DNA of 64,000 nt, taken from Paracoccaceae bacterium (GTDB lineage Bacteria; Pseudomonadota; Alphaproteobacteria; Rhodobacterales; Rhodobacteraceae). The notes under the pieces were generated by a model that did not search any database, had not been told where the DNA came from, and saw only the letters and a program-made list of their open reading frames with translations. The translations under genes were made by a program, and so were the position numbers. Below, one piece after another: positions 8,256-16,824 of this stretch. The stretch's first letter is position 1; each line of letters starts with the position of its first letter. The DNA lies in assembly GCA_019911965.1 (NCBI GenBank), contig JAIOJF010000034.1, forward strand, positions 1 to 64,000, given 5' to 3'.

Positions 8256-8861
8256 TCAGTAATTCCGGGCGATGAAGATGTCGTGCTCGATGGTCCAGAA
8301 AAACCCGTTGTCCCGCGCCCAGTCGACCAGGAAATCCAGCGGCGGATAGCCCTGATTCTCGGGCTGGCGGGAATAGAAGCTGCGCACATCATCAACCAGT
8401 ATCGACACCAGTGCGAAATTCTTCAGCGATTTGGTGATGGTTGCCAGCTCGTCGGCAATCGGCGTTTCCACCGCGCCCTGAAAGGTGGTTCCGGCGGAGT
8501 AATGACCATCCAGCCAGAAATTGATATCGCCGCTCAGTTTCGGCAGCAGGTCCGGCAGGATTTCCTCGCTGGTGCCCTTGATGATCTCGACATTCGGCGT
8601 GTTGGCAAATCGCCGGACGGCGTTTTCAACCAGCGTCGGCTCGGGCTCGATCGAATAGACTTTCTTGGAGAAACCCGACAGGAAGGCGGTTGTATCGCCC
8701 TTGAAGGTTCCGGTTTCCACCCAGGTGGCCCCTTGCGTGCTGTTGCGGGCAAGGCAGGCCTTGCGAACCGCCCTCGGGCTGGGCGCGTCATACTTTCTCT
8801 TTGTCCATTTGCGAAAGTCGTTCAGCGTCCTTAGACCTGCTGCAAACCCGTTTCCTGCCAT
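8256..8861 (-). CDS. Putative class I SAM-dependent methyltransferase
   Basis: The 201-residue protein has a glycine-rich motif I in the form WVETGTFKGDTTAFL (about 47-61), an acidic end of the second strand KVYSIEPEP (about 67-75), then NVEIIKGTSEEILPDL and FWLDGHYSAGTT, all typical of a SAM-binding Rossmann fold. Similar small proteins occur in polysaccharide or natural-product loci, but no such partner is here. Base composition sampled in two lines is about 52-58 percent GC, clearly lower than flanking genes, so recent acquisition is possible. Substrate unknown. Confidence 0.6.
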   Translation of the reverse strand: MAGNGFAAGLRTLNDFRKWTKRKYDAPSPRAVRKACLARNSTQGATWVETGTFKGDTTAFLSGFSKKVYSIEPEPTLVENAVRRFANTPNVEIIKGTSEEILPDLLPKLSGDINFWLDGHYSAGTTFQGAVETPIADELATITKSLKNFALVSILVDDVRSFYSRQPENQGYPPLDFLVDWARDNGFFWTIEHDIFIARNY

Positions 8862-9099
8862 GATTTTCTTTCCACGCCTGCCAATGATCAGGGCGGCAAG
8901 TTACCGGCATAGCGGCAATGGGGCAATCGCCTTTTCGGGCCGGGCCGGGATGGACGTTGGCCGGATGGTTTCAACGCCCGCAGCGCGAAAAGCGGTTTGC
9001 ACCCGCGCCCGTTCCGCGTCAGGTTCGGAACATGGGGGCGGCGCGGTGTCGTCGCCAGGAGATCGGTCCTTCAATTTCGCAACATGCGGGGCAGCGGCG

Positions 9100-9903
9100 A
9101 TGAGCATCCATGTAGAAACCGGCAACCGCATCACCACCGTCACCATCACCCGCCCTGAAGCCCGCAATGCCGTGGACCCGGCAACCGCAACCGCGCTCTA
9201 CCGGACATTTCTGGATTTCGAGGCGGACAAGGCCGCCGATGTCGCGATCCTGACCGGCGAAAGGGCCGCGTTCTGTGCCGGGTTCGATCTGAAGGCGGCT
9301 GCGGCGGGGGTGGATGCGGGCTGGCTGGAACGGCATGCTATTCCCGACGACTGGAACGATCCGGGCGCACACCCCCTGCCCTCGCCGATGGGTCCGGCGC
9401 GGCTGGCCCTGTCCAAGCCGGTGATTGCGGCCATCGAGGGGCCTGCCGTCGCCGGTGGCATGGAACTGGCGCTCTGGTGCGATATCAGGATCATCGGCGA
9501 GGGTGGCTATTTCGGCGTGTTCTGCCGCCGCTGGGGCGTGCCGCTGATCGACGGCGGCACGGTGCGGTTGCCGGGGATCGTCGGGGCCGGGCGGGCGGCG
9601 GACCTGATCCTGACGGGCCGTTCCGTTGCCGCGGATGAAGCCCTTGCCATCGGGTTGGCAAACCGGGTGGTGCCGAATGGCAGCGCGCTGGCGGCGGCGC
9701 GGGAATATGCGGCGGAACTGCTGAAATTTCCGCAAGCCTGCCTGCGGGCGGATCGCTCCTCGGCAGCGCTGTCAGGCGCGGCCCTTGCCACGGCACTGCG
9801 CCGCGAATGGCAATCCGCCCCGCTGATCCGCACCGAAGCCGCATCGGGCGCCGCCCGCTTCGCCGCCGGGCGTGGGCGCGGCGGCGATTTCGGCGATATC
9901 TGA
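9100..9903 (+). CDS. Crotonase / enoyl-CoA hydratase family protein with altered active site
   Basis: This 267-residue protein has the crotonase fold: ITRPEARNAVDPATATAL near the N-terminus, the oxyanion-hole loop AAFCAGFDLKA (about 63-73) and IEGPAVAGGMELALWCDIRI (about 112-131). The first catalytic glutamate position (GGMELA) is kept, but the second, usually PEI in the following loop, reads VFCRRWGVPLIDGG, so that glutamate is replaced by cysteine. A hydratase reaction is therefore doubtful; isomerase, hydrolase or another acyl-CoA reaction is possible. The ATG is chosen by homology at the N-terminus; the ribosome site is weak. Convergent with bdhA. Confidence 0.75.
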   Translation: MSIHVETGNRITTVTITRPEARNAVDPATATALYRTFLDFEADKAADVAILTGERAAFCAGFDLKAAAAGVDAGWLERHAIPDDWNDPGAHPLPSPMGPARLALSKPVIAAIEGPAVAGGMELALWCDIRIIGEGGYFGVFCRRWGVPLIDGGTVRLPGIVGAGRAADLILTGRSVAADEALAIGLANRVVPNGSALAAAREYAAELLKFPQACLRADRSSAALSGAALATALRREWQSAPLIRTEAASGAARFAAGRGRGGDFGDI

Positions 9904-9916
9904 GGCAGGCCTGCCG

Positions 9917-10699
9917 TTATTTCGCGGTCCAGCCGCCATCAATCGAGATATTCGCGCCGGTGATATTGGCGGCAGCATCCGAGCACAGGAACAGGGCGGT
10001 GCCGGCAACCTCGTCAATACCGACGAATGTCTTGGTCGGCTGCGCCGCCAGAAGCACGTCGCGCTTGACCTCGTCTTCGGTGATGCCGCGGGCGCGGGCG
10101 GTATCGGGGATCTGCGCCTGAACCAGCGGTGTCAGCACGTAGCCGGGCGAGATCGCGTTGACCGTGATACCGGCTTCGGCACATTCCAGCGCCACCGTCT
10201 TGGTCAGCCCGGCAATGCCGTGCTTGGCCGCGACATAGGCCGCCTTGAAGGGCGAGGCGACCAGCGAATGCGCCGAGGCAAGGTTGATGACCCGCCCCCA
10301 GCCGCGCGCCTTCATGCCCGGCACGGCGTGCTTGATCGTGTGGAAGGCGGATGTGAGGTTGATGGCGATGATCGCGTTCCATTTGTCATCGGGGAAATCC
10401 TCGATCGGCGAAACGAACTGGATACCGGCATTGTTGACCAGGATGTCGATGCCGCCGAACGCCGCCTCGGCGTCGCGGACCATATCGGCAATCTCGGCCG
10501 GTCTGGTCATGTCGGCGGCGGAATAGAGCGCCTTGCCGCCCGAACGCGCCTGCAGATCGGCGCGGAGGGACTCGATCTCGCCCGCATCGCCGAAACCGTT
10601 CAGCATGACGTTGACCCCCTGATCCGCCAGCGCCTCGGCGATGCCGCGTCCGATACCGCTGGTCGATCCGGTGACCAGAGCCGATTTGCCTTTGAGCAT
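9917..10699 (-). CDS. bdhA: 3-hydroxybutyrate dehydrogenase (SDR family)
   Basis: BdhA interconverts (R)-3-hydroxybutyrate and acetoacetate with NAD, linking polyhydroxybutyrate turnover to central metabolism. The 260-residue protein has the SDR cofactor motif TGSTSGIGRG (10-19), NNAGIQFVSPIEDFP (about 89-103) and the catalytic Ser-Tyr-Lys set in INLASAHSLVAS then AAYVAAKHG. The AGIQ and SAHSLVAS sequences are typical of 3-hydroxybutyrate dehydrogenases rather than generic SDRs. It lies 41 bp downstream of the PHP gene on the same strand and may share its transcript. Confidence 0.9.
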   Translation of the reverse strand: MLKGKSALVTGSTSGIGRGIAEALADQGVNVMLNGFGDAGEIESLRADLQARSGGKALYSAADMTRPAEIADMVRDAEAAFGGIDILVNNAGIQFVSPIEDFPDDKWNAIIAINLTSAFHTIKHAVPGMKARGWGRVINLASAHSLVASPFKAAYVAAKHGIAGLTKTVALECAEAGITVNAISPGYVLTPLVQAQIPDTARARGITEDEVKRDVLLAAQPTKTFVGIDEVAGTALFLCSDAAANITGANISIDGGWTAK

Positions 10700-10740
10700 G
10701 TCGTGTCCTTTTTGTGCAGGCGGCCAATAGCCGCCTTGAA

Positions 10741-11670
10741 TCAGTTGCGCCAGATCGGGTTGGACCAGGCCTTGCCGCCATTGGCGTCGATCAGGGTCAG
10801 CCGCAGCCAGGGGCTTTCGGCGAGCTTGCCGAACTCGATTTCGGCTTCGGTCAGGCCGTCGCCGAACGCGGCGCGGGTGGCATTGCCTTCGCCTTGCAGG
10901 ATGATTGCGCCTACCGCGCTGGTCTGCACCTTCACCCGGTCCTCCAGCAGCTCGATATCGCGGAAATCCGGCCCGGTCGAGGAATACATGTCACCCGCCT
11001 TCAGCGCCTCCAGCAGCGCCTCGGGGCTGTTTTCAGCCGCCTTGACCATCACCCAGCCGCCGAACGCATCGTTGTTGCCATGCGCGAAATGCGCGTCATC
11101 GGTGGCAATGAAGCTGACGCGGCGGCCTTCGCGGGCCAGCAGATCGGCGGCGTGCAGCCCGCTGGCGCGGTCGCATTCTACCTCGCAGCCGTGATTATAG
11201 ACCTCGACCGCATGGGCAGAAGTGATCGAGCGCATATCAGCCTCGGTCAGGCCGGACCATTCGGGATGCGCGATGGCAACGAAGGCTCCGGCGGCAACGG
11301 CGCGGGCGGCGATTTCCGGCCCGGTTTCCTGACCGTCGACCGGGAAAAACTCTGGCGTATGCGACGGCGCGAAATCGAACGGCAGACCGACCGCCAGGAT
11401 ATGCCACAACTCACCTGCATCGGTTGGCCCGGAATGCAGTTCCGCCCCGATCAGGGTGGTGAATCCGTCGCCGCGATGGGCGCGGGTATCGCTGATCGGA
11501 TAGTTGCAGGCGCCAACAAAATGGTCGGTCAGCGCCAGAAAATCGTAGCCGCGTTCGCGGTATCGCCGGCAAACCTCTGCCACGTCCAGCAAACCGTCGG
11601 AATTGGTTGAATGGGTGTGGATATTGCCCCGGTAAAACCGGCCAGGGCGGGAAAAAGCTGTCGGGCGCAT
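10741..11670 (-). CDS. PHP-domain metallohydrolase (CehA/McbA-like)
   Basis: The 309-residue protein has the PHP metal-binding motifs NIHTHSTNSDG (about 16-26), ALTDHF (about 45-50), IGAELHSG, AIAHPEW and FIATDDAHF. These arrange two or three metals for phosphoester or carboxylester hydrolysis. The layout resembles CehA/McbA-type esterases and trpH-like phosphoesterases, with an extra C-terminal beta domain of about 90 residues. Substrate is unknown. GGAGG six bases before the ATG decides the start. It is divergent from the Crp/Fnr gene and probably in an operon with bdhA. Confidence 0.78.
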   Translation of the reverse strand: MRPTAFSRPGRFYRGNIHTHSTNSDGLLDVAEVCRRYRERGYDFLALTDHFVGACNYPISDTRAHRGDGFTTLIGAELHSGPTDAGELWHILAVGLPFDFAPSHTPEFFPVDGQETGPEIAARAVAAGAFVAIAHPEWSGLTEADMRSITSAHAVEVYNHGCEVECDRASGLHAADLLAREGRRVSFIATDDAHFAHGNNDAFGGWVMVKAAENSPEALLEALKAGDMYSSTGPDFRDIELLEDRVKVQTSAVGAIILQGEGNATRAAFGDGLTEAEIEFGKLAESPWLRLTLIDANGGKAWSNPIWRN

Positions 11671-11788
11671 GTCGGACCTCCGGGATTGGCGGCGGCTATT
11701 GGATTCGTCGCGGGCCTTAAAGTCCAATTCCTCCGGGCCGAGTGCAAGCACAGATTTTCCCGACACATCAGCAATCCTGCATACACTC

Positions 11789-11818
11789 TTGCCGTTCCCC
11801 ATTGCGAACAGGTAATAT
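11789..11818 (+). promoter_or_regulatory. Candidate housekeeping promoter of the Crp/Fnr regulator gene
   Basis: TTGCCG (11789-11794) and TAATAT (11813-11818) are spaced by 18 bases and end 37 bases before the regulator ATG, a reasonable sigma-70-type promoter. I saw no TTGAT-N4-ATCAA palindrome in this intergenic region, so oxygen- or NO-dependent autoregulation is not evident. Confidence 0.45.
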
Positions 11819-11855
11819 GCGCTGGCCGAATGGAGTTGGCGAGCCGGAGAACTGC

Positions 11856-12563
11856 ATGAAATACGCAAAACAAACCGAGATCGCCCGCAAGTCGGTTCTG
11901 TTGTCCAGCCTGCCCGAAAACGTGGTCGAGGATTTGATCAAGGCGTCCAGTTTCCGCCATTTCAGCCGGGGTGAAACGGTGTTCTTGCAGGGCGATCCGG
12001 CATCGTCGATTCACATCATTACCGATGGCTGGGTCAAGCTGTTCCGCATTGCCCATAGCGGCGCGGAATCGGTGGTGCATGTCCTCACACGCGGCCATTC
12101 CTTCGGCGAGGCGGTGGCTTTTCGCCGCCGCGCCTATCCGGTTTCGGCCGAGGCCGTGACCGATTGCCTGCTGCTTGAAGTGCCCGCTTCGGCGCTTGTT
12201 TCATTCATGGAAACCCGTCCCGATATCTGCATTTCGCTGCTGGCCGCGACCTTCCAGCACCTGCACGAGCTGGTAACGCATGTCGAGCAACTGAAGGCGC
12301 ATACCGGGGCGCAAAGGGTGGCGGATTTCCTGTTGGATCTGGCCGAATGCGACGCCAATTCCTGCATCGTCACGCTGCCCTATGACAAGGTACTGATCGC
12401 CGGGCGGCTGGGAATGAAGCCGGAAAGCCTGTCGCGGGCATTCGGCAAGCTGAAGAAGGTCGGGGTGACGATCGAGCGCAATCACGCCGCCATCGGCAAC
12501 CTTCAGGCGTTGCGCGATTATGCCGAAGAAGACACCGCCGCGGCGTGGAGCAAGGCACATTGA
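11856..12563 (+). CDS. Crp/Fnr-family regulator, DNR/NNR-like
   Basis: This 235-residue protein has an N-terminal cyclic-nucleotide-binding-like sensor domain (about 10-125, with GETVFLQGDPASSIHIITDGWVK), a long dimer helix and a C-terminal winged helix with AGRLGMKPESLSRAFGKLKKVG. The recognition helix carries E..SR (ESLSR), the residues by which FNR and DNR read TTGAT-type half sites. It lacks the N-terminal four-cysteine iron-sulfur cluster of FNR, so it is closer to NO-responsive DNR/NNR/DnrD. It sits next to the nir cluster and is the obvious candidate to act at the nirI/nirS palindrome. The start at 11856 follows GCCGGAGAACTGC. Confidence 0.82.
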   Translation: MKYAKQTEIARKSVLLSSLPENVVEDLIKASSFRHFSRGETVFLQGDPASSIHIITDGWVKLFRIAHSGAESVVHVLTRGHSFGEAVAFRRRAYPVSAEAVTDCLLLEVPASALVSFMETRPDICISLLAATFQHLHELVTHVEQLKAHTGAQRVADFLLDLAECDANSCIVTLPYDKVLIAGRLGMKPESLSRAFGKLKKVGVTIERNHAAIGNLQALRDYAEEDTAAAWSKAH

Positions 12564-12568
12564 TTCGC

Positions 12569-12588
12569 TGATTCGCACCGTCGAATCA
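12569..12588. terminator. Inverted repeat between convergent regulator and nirX
   Basis: TGATTCG (12569-12575), a six-base loop CACCGT and CGAATCA (12582-12588) form a perfect 7-bp stem just after the regulator stop codon. Both flanking genes end toward it. There is no strong T-run, so termination efficiency is uncertain; a protein-binding role cannot be excluded. Confidence 0.35.
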
Positions 12589-12627
12589 CTTTGGATGCTT
12601 CGTTCGATGCGGCCCCGCCTGCCCGCT

Positions 12628-13554
12628 TCAGGCAATCGCTTCCAGGTTTGCCCCGGGAAACCGGGCCAGTGCCGCGTCGATTGCCGGGCGCGACATGCCG
12701 CAGAAAGCCGTGGACAATCCATCCGCGATCGCGGCGATTGGCGCTGAAACGGAAACAATCGACCAGCTATCGACCGACGCGCCCCGCTTCGGATCGAGGA
12801 TATGCCCGACCCTGCCCGCCGCATCGAACACCGTGCCGCGCGGGGCCGAGGTTGCCAGGCAGGTATTCCTGAGCGGCACCTCTGCCACGATATCTCTACC
12901 CGGCCCGGCAATCCCGGCGCTGAAGGGCGGCTGGCCCGGGTCTGGCCCGATGGTGGCAATCTCGCCCATGTCGATCAGCACTGAATCCGCCCCCGCCGCC
13001 CGCAACAAGGCGGCCACGCGATCCGCCGCATAGCCCTGCGCGATGCCGTTGAAGCTGAGCGCCATGCCCTTTTGCAGCCGGATACCGCCATCGCGCCGAT
13101 CCAGCCGGTGCCAGCCAGTTGCATCCAGCGCCGCCGCCAGACGCGCCGGATCGGGATTGCCGGCACTGGCGGCATAAAGGCTGAACAAGGGCTGGATGGT
13201 CGGATCGAACATGCCGTTGGTGGCGTCATGCACCTGATCGCTGAGGCCCATGATCGCCGTCATGTCACGCCCCGGACGGGCCAGTACGCCATCGCGGTTC
13301 AGCCGCGACAGCTCGGATCCTGCATCGTAGAGGCTGAGCGCGCGTTCGATCCGCGCCACCTCGCCCGTGATCCGTGCGAACAGGCGCCACGCATTTGCCT
13401 CCGGCATACCCAGCAGAACCACCCGCGCCTCGGCCCCCAGCGCACGGCCCCGCCATTCCCTGCGCAAAGGTGCCGCGCCAGCGTGAAGCGGCAGCGCCGT
13501 CGCGGCGGCTGTTATGATGAAGCGTCGTCGGGTCAGATTTGTCATGATCGTCAA
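12628..13554 (-). CDS. nirX: ApbE-family FMN transferase, NirX/NosX-like
   Basis: ApbE-type enzymes transfer FMN from FAD onto a Thr of a partner flavoprotein in the periplasm. The 308-residue protein begins with a twin-arginine signal (LTRRRFIITAAATALPLHAGAA), has EVARIERALSLYD then SELSRLNRDG, DQVHDATNGMFDPTIQPL, and the metal/FAD motif GRVGHILDPKRG (about 245-256), all ApbE hallmarks. It overlaps the nnrS stop by four bases (ATGA), so it is the last gene of nirI-nnrS-nirX. In Paracoccus a NosX homologue called NirX is encoded beside NirI; modification of the FMN-binding domain of NirI is the likely task. Confidence 0.83.
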   Translation of the reverse strand: MTIMTNLTRRRFIITAAATALPLHAGAAPLRREWRGRALGAEARVVLLGMPEANAWRLFARITGEVARIERALSLYDAGSELSRLNRDGVLARPGRDMTAIMGLSDQVHDATNGMFDPTIQPLFSLYAASAGNPDPARLAAALDATGWHRLDRRDGGIRLQKGMALSFNGIAQGYAADRVAALLRAAGADSVLIDMGEIATIGPDPGQPPFSAGIAGPGRDIVAEVPLRNTCLATSAPRGTVFDAAGRVGHILDPKRGASVDSWSIVSVSAPIAAIADGLSTAFCGMSRPAIDAALARFPGANLEAIA

Positions 13555-14735
13555 CTCGCTTCCCGCCCGGGGCGGGGTTGGGTCAGCGCCGGCCAGAGCG
13601 CGACAAGGAACAACAGGAAGGCCAGCAGCCAGAGGCCGCCGGAGATCAGCACCATTTCAGTCTCAAGTTTCGGCAGATAGGCCGCAAGCAAACGCAGAAA
13701 AGCAGCCAGCGGCACGATCGCATAGGTCACCACCAGCGGTGGCGAGGCGATCAGTGGTCGCCCGGAATGGCCAAGGATGGCACGGCTCATCACCGCGACG
13801 GTCATGCCGGTCACGCCGCCGATGGCCAGGAAATGGATCGCCGCCACCTCGCTTCCCAGCCCCAGCCAGGCCAGGCCCAGCAGGATCAGCCCAAAGGCCA
13901 GCAGCGCGAACGGCAGATGCAGCGCCCAGAGGATCGGCCTGGTGCGGGTCCACAGGCCGCGCCAGCCCGACATGCGGATCAGTTGCACGAGGCCAGCGAT
14001 GATCGCCGCGACACCGGCGACGCGAAGGTCGATCACCACCAGAAACGGCAGAGCGACCAGAATGACGATACCCGTGATCTCGGCCCAGCGGCGGCTGACC
14101 GGCGCACCGGCTTCGATTTCGCCGCGCTGCATGGCGTTGCGGGTGAATACCGGGATCACCCGCCCGCCGATCACCCCGATCATGATCGCCAGCGCCAGTA
14201 TGCCGATGCGGATGCCGGGATTGAACGAACCGCTTGTCCAGCCGGCCCATTGCAGATGGATCAGCAGATTGCCCGACCACAGGATCGCGAGGAACAACAG
14301 GAACACCACATTCTGCGGCTTAGGGCGTTTCAGAAGCTGGCTCAGGAGTTTGCCCATCAGGATCGGGATGAAGGCCAGATCGACCACCGCCAGCGCCTGC
14401 AAGGGCAGGCCCTGCGGCATCAGGAACATCAGCCGCGCCAGCAGCCAGACGCTGACGGCAAGCGTGATGAACGGGCGTTTCACCGGGCCGGAGCCGGTCC
14501 AGTTCGGCACCGCTGTCATCAGGAACCCGGCAATCGCCGCCGCAGCGTAGCCATAGATCATCTCGTGGGCATGCCACATCATGGCGGGCATGGCGAAGGG
14601 TTCAGGCGTACCGCCGCCGGCGCGCAGGATCAGGATACCCTCCCACACCGCCACGGCCAGCAATGCGAACGCAGCGGCACCGAGGAAGAAGGCGCGAAAC
14701 CCCTCGCCAAGTATGCGAAGCACGATCGCGATCAT
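13551..14735 (-). CDS. nnrS: NnrS family heme/copper membrane protein
   Basis: NnrS is a polytopic inner-membrane protein, reported to bind heme and copper and to protect cells from nitrosative stress during denitrification. The 394-residue sequence has about 12 hydrophobic segments and the family's histidine-bearing motifs MMWHAHEMIYGYAAAAIAGFLMTAVPNWTG (split here as MMWHAHEMIYGY, about 47-58, and AVPNWTG), GGRVIPVFTRNAM, and HFLAIGGVTGMTVAVMSR followed by GHSGRPL. It starts inside the nirI stop codon and ends inside the nirX start, giving a tightly coupled operon. Exact function is still debated. Confidence 0.88.
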   Translation of the reverse strand: MIAIVLRILGEGFRAFFLGAAAFALLAVAVWEGILILRAGGGTPEPFAMPAMMWHAHEMIYGYAAAAIAGFLMTAVPNWTGSGPVKRPFITLAVSVWLLARLMFLMPQGLPLQALAVVDLAFIPILMGKLLSQLLKRPKPQNVVFLLFLAILWSGNLLIHLQWAGWTSGSFNPGIRIGILALAIMIGVIGGRVIPVFTRNAMQRGEIEAGAPVSRRWAEITGIVILVALPFLVVIDLRVAGVAAIIAGLVQLIRMSGWRGLWTRTRPILWALHLPFALLAFGLILLGLAWLGLGSEVAAIHFLAIGGVTGMTVAVMSRAILGHSGRPLIASPPLVVTYAIVPLAAFLRLLAAYLPKLETEMVLISGGLWLLAFLLFLVALWPALTQPRPGREAS

Positions 14736-16771
14736 TGCGGTGCCCCGGCGCGCTGTCGGCGTTTCAGAACGATGCAGGTATTCGGATCGCTGTGGATCAC
14801 CTGACAGCGCAGGCACAGCACGCATTCGTTGGGATTGATCCGCCCCAGGGGATCAATCGCGCCGACGGTGCATTTCTGCTCGCACAAGCGGCATTCGCGG
14901 CCACATTGCGGGCGGCGGTTCAGCCAGTCGAATATCTTCAGCTTGGCCGGGATGGCAAGACCGGCCCCCAGCGCACAGAGATAGCGGCAATAGAACCGCT
15001 CGACGAACAGCCCGGCGATGATGATGACCACGACATAAAGCACGAACGGCCAGGCCCGCAACATGCGCATTGAAATCGCCGTCTTGAACGGTTCGACCTC
15101 GGCCAGTACCAGCGCCTCGTTCATCGAATAAAGCGACACCGCGATCAGCCCGACAAAGGCGGAATACTTGATCACCCACAGTCGTTCATGCACCGCGAAG
15201 GGGATTTTCAACTGCGGCACCCGCAGCTTCTGCGCGACCAGGTTGCTGAGTTCCTGCAACGCGCCGAACGGGCACAGCCAGCCGCAATAGACACCGCGCC
15301 CCCAGAACAGAAGGCCAAGGGCGACGAAGGACCAAAGGATGAAGATCACCGGCTCGATCAGGAAGGTTTCCCAGTGAAACCCGTTCAGCATCGAATGCAG
15401 GAAGGCCATCACCTGTACCACCGACAATTGCCCGTTCACCCCGAAGCCCAGCCAGACCAGCGTGAGCGTCAGAAACGCGGTCCGCCCCCAGCGCCACAGC
15501 CGCGGGCGGGTGACGAAGGCTTCCTGGAAGAACAGGATCAATGTCAGGAATCCCAGCATCGTCACGACGCCGATGATGGTCAGCTTGCGGCGTTCCCAGC
15601 TTTCCTCCCACAGGGGCACCGGCTTTGGCGGCGGGGCCAGCACGAGTGCCGACGGCAAGGTGTAATCCAGCGCCACGACCGTGTGCATTTCGCTGCCGTC
15701 CGCGGCGTCGCGGGTCACGCTCAGTTCCAGATAGAACGGCTCGGTCGGATCGAAATGATCGGTCGGCAGGCGAAACAGGCTCATCTCGCGCAAACCCGGT
15801 GCAGCGTCGATTGCCAGCTTGTCGACGCGGGTAAAGCTGTTCTCGCTGAATTGCAGCCTCTCGGTGCCCTGCACCAGCGTCAGGCGGTCGAACACGCCGG
15901 TCTTGCGCCAGTCGCTGCCGCGATGCGAATAAAGTCCGGTCGAGGCGACGAACAGCAGGATTTCGCCCGGAGCCTCGGTGGCGATTTCGCGGTTGAACGC
16001 GGCCATGCCCAGAAGGTTCTGCCCGATCATCGGCGCATCCGCGATACCGGCCCAGAACTCGATGAACGGCTTGTCGCCGGGGGGGATTTCGGGGTTCGCG
16101 CCGGGCAAAGCGGCGCGGGCATCATCCAGCGTGAAGCGCCGGTGCGCCAGTGCGCCGTCCGCCACAAGGCCGGGCCAGTCGCGGGGGCTGAAGGTGGTGC
16201 GGTCGATGCCGCCGCCATCGACCACGCCATAGCCAAGCGCAATCGTACGGGCGGTGCGCAAGATCGAATCCCGAATCACACCCGAGGTGACGGTAGCGCG
16301 CGAGATGATGTCCGGTCCGCTGGCATCGCTGCGGCGGTGCCCGGTCAGCAGGTCGTAGCCGACGAATCCACTGACAAAGGCCGCGATATCGTCATGCGAC
16401 AGGCCCAGTGTCAGAATCGGTTCGCTGTGGCGCATCAATTCCGCCCCCGCGATCCGCCCTTCGGTGTCGATGGCGACCAGCATGTCGATCGGATGGCCGG
16501 AATATCCCACCGACCGGCCGATTTCGTAAGTTGACCCGACGTAGCCGAGCAGGACCCCGCTCGCGGTCACCCGCCAGGCCGGAACCGGCGCTTCGATCCG
16601 TTGCAGGCGAACCGGCGCAGGCACGGAAAACAGTTGTGCTGCAAGGGGTTCGCTCAACCTGACAGGAGCAGCAGGTTCGCCGATCAGGCGTGCAGACGTG
16701 GCTGCCGGCACGACGAAAACGGCCAGAGCCGCGATCAGGATCGCAACTGCGCGGCAAAAGTGGTTTCGCAT
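14732..16771 (-). CDS. nirI: NirI, NosR-like membrane flavo-iron-sulfur protein
   Basis: NirI/NosR proteins are membrane proteins needed for nirS or nosZ expression or function, probably through electron supply. The 679-residue protein has a signal sequence, a periplasmic FMN-binding domain (about 70-190) with D154-I-I-S-R-A-T160 as the expected flavinylation site, then about five to six transmembrane helices from residue 405 on, YCGWLCPFGALQE and YCRYLCALGAG in cytoplasmic loops, and a C-terminal ferredoxin-like region with CGRECRLCEQKC and CVLCLRC. Two departures from the usual family pattern are visible: SRAT instead of SGAT, and CX3CA instead of a second CX3CP. It is divergent from nirS. 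Confidence 0.9.
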   Translation of the reverse strand: MRNHFCRAVAILIAALAVFVVPAATSARLIGEPAAPVRLSEPLAAQLFSVPAPVRLQRIEAPVPAWRVTASGVLLGYVGSTYEIGRSVGYSGHPIDMLVAIDTEGRIAGAELMRHSEPILTLGLSHDDIAAFVSGFVGYDLLTGHRRSDASGPDIISRATVTSGVIRDSILRTARTIALGYGVVDGGGIDRTTFSPRDWPGLVADGALAHRRFTLDDARAALPGANPEIPPGDKPFIEFWAGIADAPMIGQNLLGMAAFNREIATEAPGEILLFVASTGLYSHRGSDWRKTGVFDRLTLVQGTERLQFSENSFTRVDKLAIDAAPGLREMSLFRLPTDHFDPTEPFYLELSVTRDAADGSEMHTVVALDYTLPSALVLAPPPKPVPLWEESWERRKLTIIGVVTMLGFLTLILFFQEAFVTRPRLWRWGRTAFLTLTLVWLGFGVNGQLSVVQVMAFLHSMLNGFHWETFLIEPVIFILWSFVALGLLFWGRGVYCGWLCPFGALQELSNLVAQKLRVPQLKIPFAVHERLWVIKYSAFVGLIAVSLYSMNEALVLAEVEPFKTAISMRMLRAWPFVLYVVVIIIAGLFVERFYCRYLCALGAGLAIPAKLKIFDWLNRRPQCGRECRLCEQKCTVGAIDPLGRINPNECVLCLRCQVIHSDPNTCIVLKRRQRAGAPQ

Positions 16772-16824
16772 ATGCGCTCCGTTTGGTAAGTGCCCCTTTG
16801 TGGCGACGAGGAAACCTTTTTGCC

